Both the position numbers and the translations under genes were made by a program. The notes under the pieces are model-generated. The model was not told the DNA's origin and did not search any database. It saw only the letters and a list, made by a program, of their open reading frames with translations. DNA of 64,000 nucleotides from Syngnathus acus (Eukaryota > Chordata > Actinopteri > Syngnathiformes > Syngnathidae), in assembly GCF_901709675.1 (NCBI RefSeq), contig NC_051092.1, positions 8,266,491 through 8,330,490 on the forward strand, read 5' to 3'. Shown one piece after another: positions 60,704 to 64,000 of the stretch (position 1 is its first letter; every line of letters starts with the position of its first letter).

Positions 60704-63700
60704 CATGCGTGCAACACACTGAAAGAAAACCGTAGCCGTGAATGTGTCCCTCATTGACAGATAGACAAACACACCATGTTGCAACTATCGAGAGACGGTG
60801 TGTTGATCATGCTGTGCAAAACTGCAAGAGTCAGGTCAGACACTGACCCCAGCCATGTTGTGTTTTTATAACCCCCCAGGCTTTAAAAACAAACTTCCTC
60901 CCTTAAATTCTCTGCACTACTTTTTCCATATGTTGTTGAAACTTGGCAAGCGAGCATGAATCACAAGACCAGTCTTGTAATCTATGTTTTCAATTTTAAT
61001 TAGGAGTTCCGAGGTAGTTAACCTCGGACTAATCCATCTGGTTAGCTGGATGTCATCATGTTGCTTTTTATAGATTTAAGGATGCCCAGCAACACCTCTT
61101 AGTATACCACTAGTGCTGGACCGCTTTATGCATTCCAGGTGTTCCCATAATTCACAAGCACCAAATACCATAAGGACATTCCTGAACTTCTGAGGCACAC
61201 CAGCAGATGAAAGTGGAGATTGATGGCCTGCCAATGGAGTTTGTAAGGGGGAGGGGGGTTGCAGCATGGGTGAAAAAGAGTAAAAGGACACTTCAAAGTA
61301 CAGGAAGTGTTGCTGTTGTTCTCTGTGAAACTCCCTCATAGAAATATTCACAATTATTTTATGCTCTGTGCTTTTGACAGCTGCAGTGCACACGTTCAAT
61401 ATGGGTTTGATTTCATTTTTTTTAATGCACCATGACAAGAGCATCAGGCAGCCCCATTTAAGATGTCTATCTTCCTCTAACACACATAATTAATAAAGAC
61501 AAGGTTTGGATTTTCATTCTCATGATTTCAAAGGTGACCCTTTGTGGATTGCCTCCAATTTTCTTTTATCGCACCTGGATACAATATTTCCGCCACTTTA
61601 AAATGCCATCTGCTTCTTGAGCTAGCTGGTGACTTTGCATGTAAAATCCAAGGTCATATAGAAATGTGTATCTAGCTATATTTGTGCATGTGTGAATAGA
61701 TTTGCATTTTCATGTGTGCTCAACTTGCTTGTTTTCTATTGCTGGGGCTCTTGGTCACTGACATTGATGGCTGTGCAGAGCGGTGTTTTTTTCTGAGGTC
61801 TGCCTCTGTAAGATTTAGTACATGTTAGTGTGACAAAAACTACATATTTCAAGGCATTTTGCTTAACAAAGCAGCTAGCACAAATAGTATGGACAAGAAC
61901 ACCTTGCATGTTTTTCAGCTCTGTCAAGCATTTCTCCCTGAAAGTAAAGACGTGTGATGAATACCAAAATAAACACAGTAAGACTTCAGTTTTTCTTTAC
62001 TTCCCCATTGGTTGTCATCATTAAAAGAACTATCCCTGTTCCAATTCTGGGTTATTTTCAGTAACTAGGGTGATCCAAAAGGCACTGTTTGATCATTTTC
62101 CCAGCTGTCATTGAGGTTTAGCCTGCCAACTTGGCTAGTCAGTCATGAAAGCAAAATGTGCACCTGCAACATTGAGTTTTAAAGGTAACTTATGTTACAA
62201 AGTAAATTGTAATAAAACATACATTAATTATATTACTTTTAGTATATTATATATATTTTGCAATCTATTCATGGCTCATGGTGAAGCTTTGCTAGAACTG
62301 TTTTTGTTGGTTCTTCTTTAAATTTGTCACCTTTGTTGGCAGTCATTGCAATGAGCCAGCAAAAGTGCAAACACCCAATTCCGGACCTGTATGCTTGCCT
62401 CGACGTGAGACAGAAAGGGTATAAATAGAGGCGGCCCACACATATCATTGTGCCAGACAGAATGTGGCATCTGCTGTGCAAAGTGTTTGAGAACCTCCGA
62501 GGGCTTCTCCATTGCTCTCCCCACCCCCCTCGCACCTTTCATTGCTCCCAGTGATCCCTCACCTCTACTCCCCTTCCCCCCGTGTGTCTCTTTTTCATTC
62601 CCTACTATTTCCCTTTCTCATTCCATTCCTCTGTCTCCTTCTAATTGCCCCTTTGCCCTTCCCCTTCGCGCTTAGTGCCACACATCTGTTGCCGTGCTGA
62701 GTGTTGTTGAAGGGACCCAATTTTTTTGGAGGCAACCAGATCTTATTTCAAAACATACAGTGGGAACCCGAGAAGGATGAAAGTCAAATAGGAATGAAGG
62801 GAAAGAGGTGAGAGGGGGTTGAAAAGATGATATTGGTCTCTCCTCCATTGTGATTGAAATCCTGATTCCATATTTACATTTGTTAACAAATTCTTCCTCA
62901 GGGAGCTACACATGCATGCAAATACAAGTTAATCCTTGAGGATTAAGCGATGTATTTGCAAGGCAATTTTGAAAAGGATTGCAACTGTGTGAGAGATAAA
63001 AGCAGTCATTGTGATTCTCTGCAGGTTAGTCCTCAACCAAAGCCCATGCTAATGATATAGCCTTCTAATTCTCTGCTCTCGCTTATCTTGCGCAAAGTCA
63101 GTTTAACCTTTCTCTTCTTATTTTGCCTTGCAATACTTCACACAGTCACATGACCTATTGCATTTATACAGTGGAGCTATACATAGGAATGGCACCGAAT
63201 GGACCCCATTTGCTGAGTACATCCAACCACTGTGCTTAGCTTTTGTTTTATTTCCCAGAAGCACACCATTTAATCTCATAATCTGCTTTCACTGTGACTA
63301 GTCTTGAATTCATTCACAGGATGGGGACAAAGAGTGGCAGACTGTAAGGCATGTACACAAACACACACCGAATCACAATGCCAGCCAAATTAATGAGCAT
63401 TTTGACAGCCCTTAGATTTTTTAATAATTCCTCCTTCACGTGTTCTTCACCTCCCCTTTCTTTTCCACTCTGCTTTTCATAGCTCCACCCACCTGCTTTG
63501 ACAGGTAATTTTCCATTAATGTTTGCTGACACAGCACAGTGCTCGCCCTCTGGCAGGCCGATCATTGCTTTTATCGTTGACAGTGGCGATTCACAGTAGG
63601 ATAGAGCGTGAGAGGGAGGGGCTGCAGGAAGATGGCAGCCTGTCCAACTGTCAATCGGAGAAACGCCGCAGGTCGTCTTTTCATCCTTTTGTTTGCTTGC

Positions 63701-64000
63701 AGACTACTTTCTCATCTGTGAAGATGAAATTCTATCTCCAGCCTTTCACTCTGTGTCTTCCTGACTCCTCCACCCAACCCTTTTACAATACCTGTTCTCT
63801 CCTTATTCCTTTTTAAAAATGTTTTCCTGTTTTCATTCTCTTTTTCATTTTCACTTGTGTTCTCTCCTCCATGTGATGATATCAACAAAACATAATCCAA
63901 AGATTTGCCTTTTTTGTAGGGAAAGGTTGCTTTAGTGAGGACTGAGTAAATGTGACCCACATTTAAAGGACCGGTATCATGCTGAATCAATTATTTGGAG
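60704..64000. other. Gene-free stretch, right edge
   Basis: No supported exon on either strand. A pyrimidine-rich patch lies at about 62515-62665. If trim44 follows fjx1 as in human, it begins beyond this window. Confidence 0.5.

Noticed and set aside
51874-64000. Search for trim44 exons on the plus strand
   Set aside because: Human order predicts trim44 beyond fjx1, but no B-box or acidic trim44-like coding sequence was found.

Overview
This is nuclear DNA from a vertebrate, most likely a percomorph teleost fish. The genes are split by introns with GT/AG borders. The sequence is AT-rich with long gene-free stretches, and it carries several repeat families typical of fish genomes: L2/Maui-like LINE tails ending in GGAT microsatellites, short hAT-like elements with 8-bp target duplications, and a TA-flanked inverted-repeat element. 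The species cannot be fixed from the sequence.

Two protein-coding genes are supported. The minus strand from 35207 down to 13195 carries a 14-exon gene recognisable as pamr1 (peptidase domain containing associated with muscle regeneration 1). All phases join to one 1159-residue reading frame: signal segment, cysteine-rich head, CUB, EGF, Sushi A, Sushi B, a 272-residue cysteine-free Lys/Glu/Asp/Thr-rich segment in one exon, Sushi C, Sushi D, and a trypsin-like domain whose catalytic serine is replaced by threonine. The human protein, as I know it, is about 720 residues with two Sushi domains, so the two extra Sushi exons and the acidic exon are the main novelty here. On the plus strand, 50094-51326 is fjx1 (four-jointed box kinase 1), a single-exon gene for a Golgi type II membrane protein. 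The same neighbour pair occurs on human 11p13, where SLC1A2 follows PAMR1; a CpG-rich block at 10.76-11.17 kb with a minus-strand splice donor may be a first exon or promoter of that neighbour, but no slc1a2 coding sequence was found.

Layout: 1-10.7 kb is gene-free with microsatellites and old repeat pieces; 10.8-12.5 kb has the CpG-rich block, a duplicated segment, and a LINE remnant with a tetranucleotide tail; 13.2-35.2 kb is pamr1; 35.2-49.6 kb is intergenic with scattered repeats; 49.6-51.6 kb is fjx1 with its GC-rich 5' flank; 51.6-64 kb is gene-free, with an intact short hAT-like element at 55.0 kb and a truncated inverted-repeat element at 60.5 kb.

The most unusual signals lie inside pamr1: the symmetric phase-1 cassette of extra exons, and in intron 6 a short, broken copy of the 3' end of the protease exon sitting between the EGF exon and the extra Sushi exons. 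Together they suggest that part of this gene was duplicated internally or in tandem.
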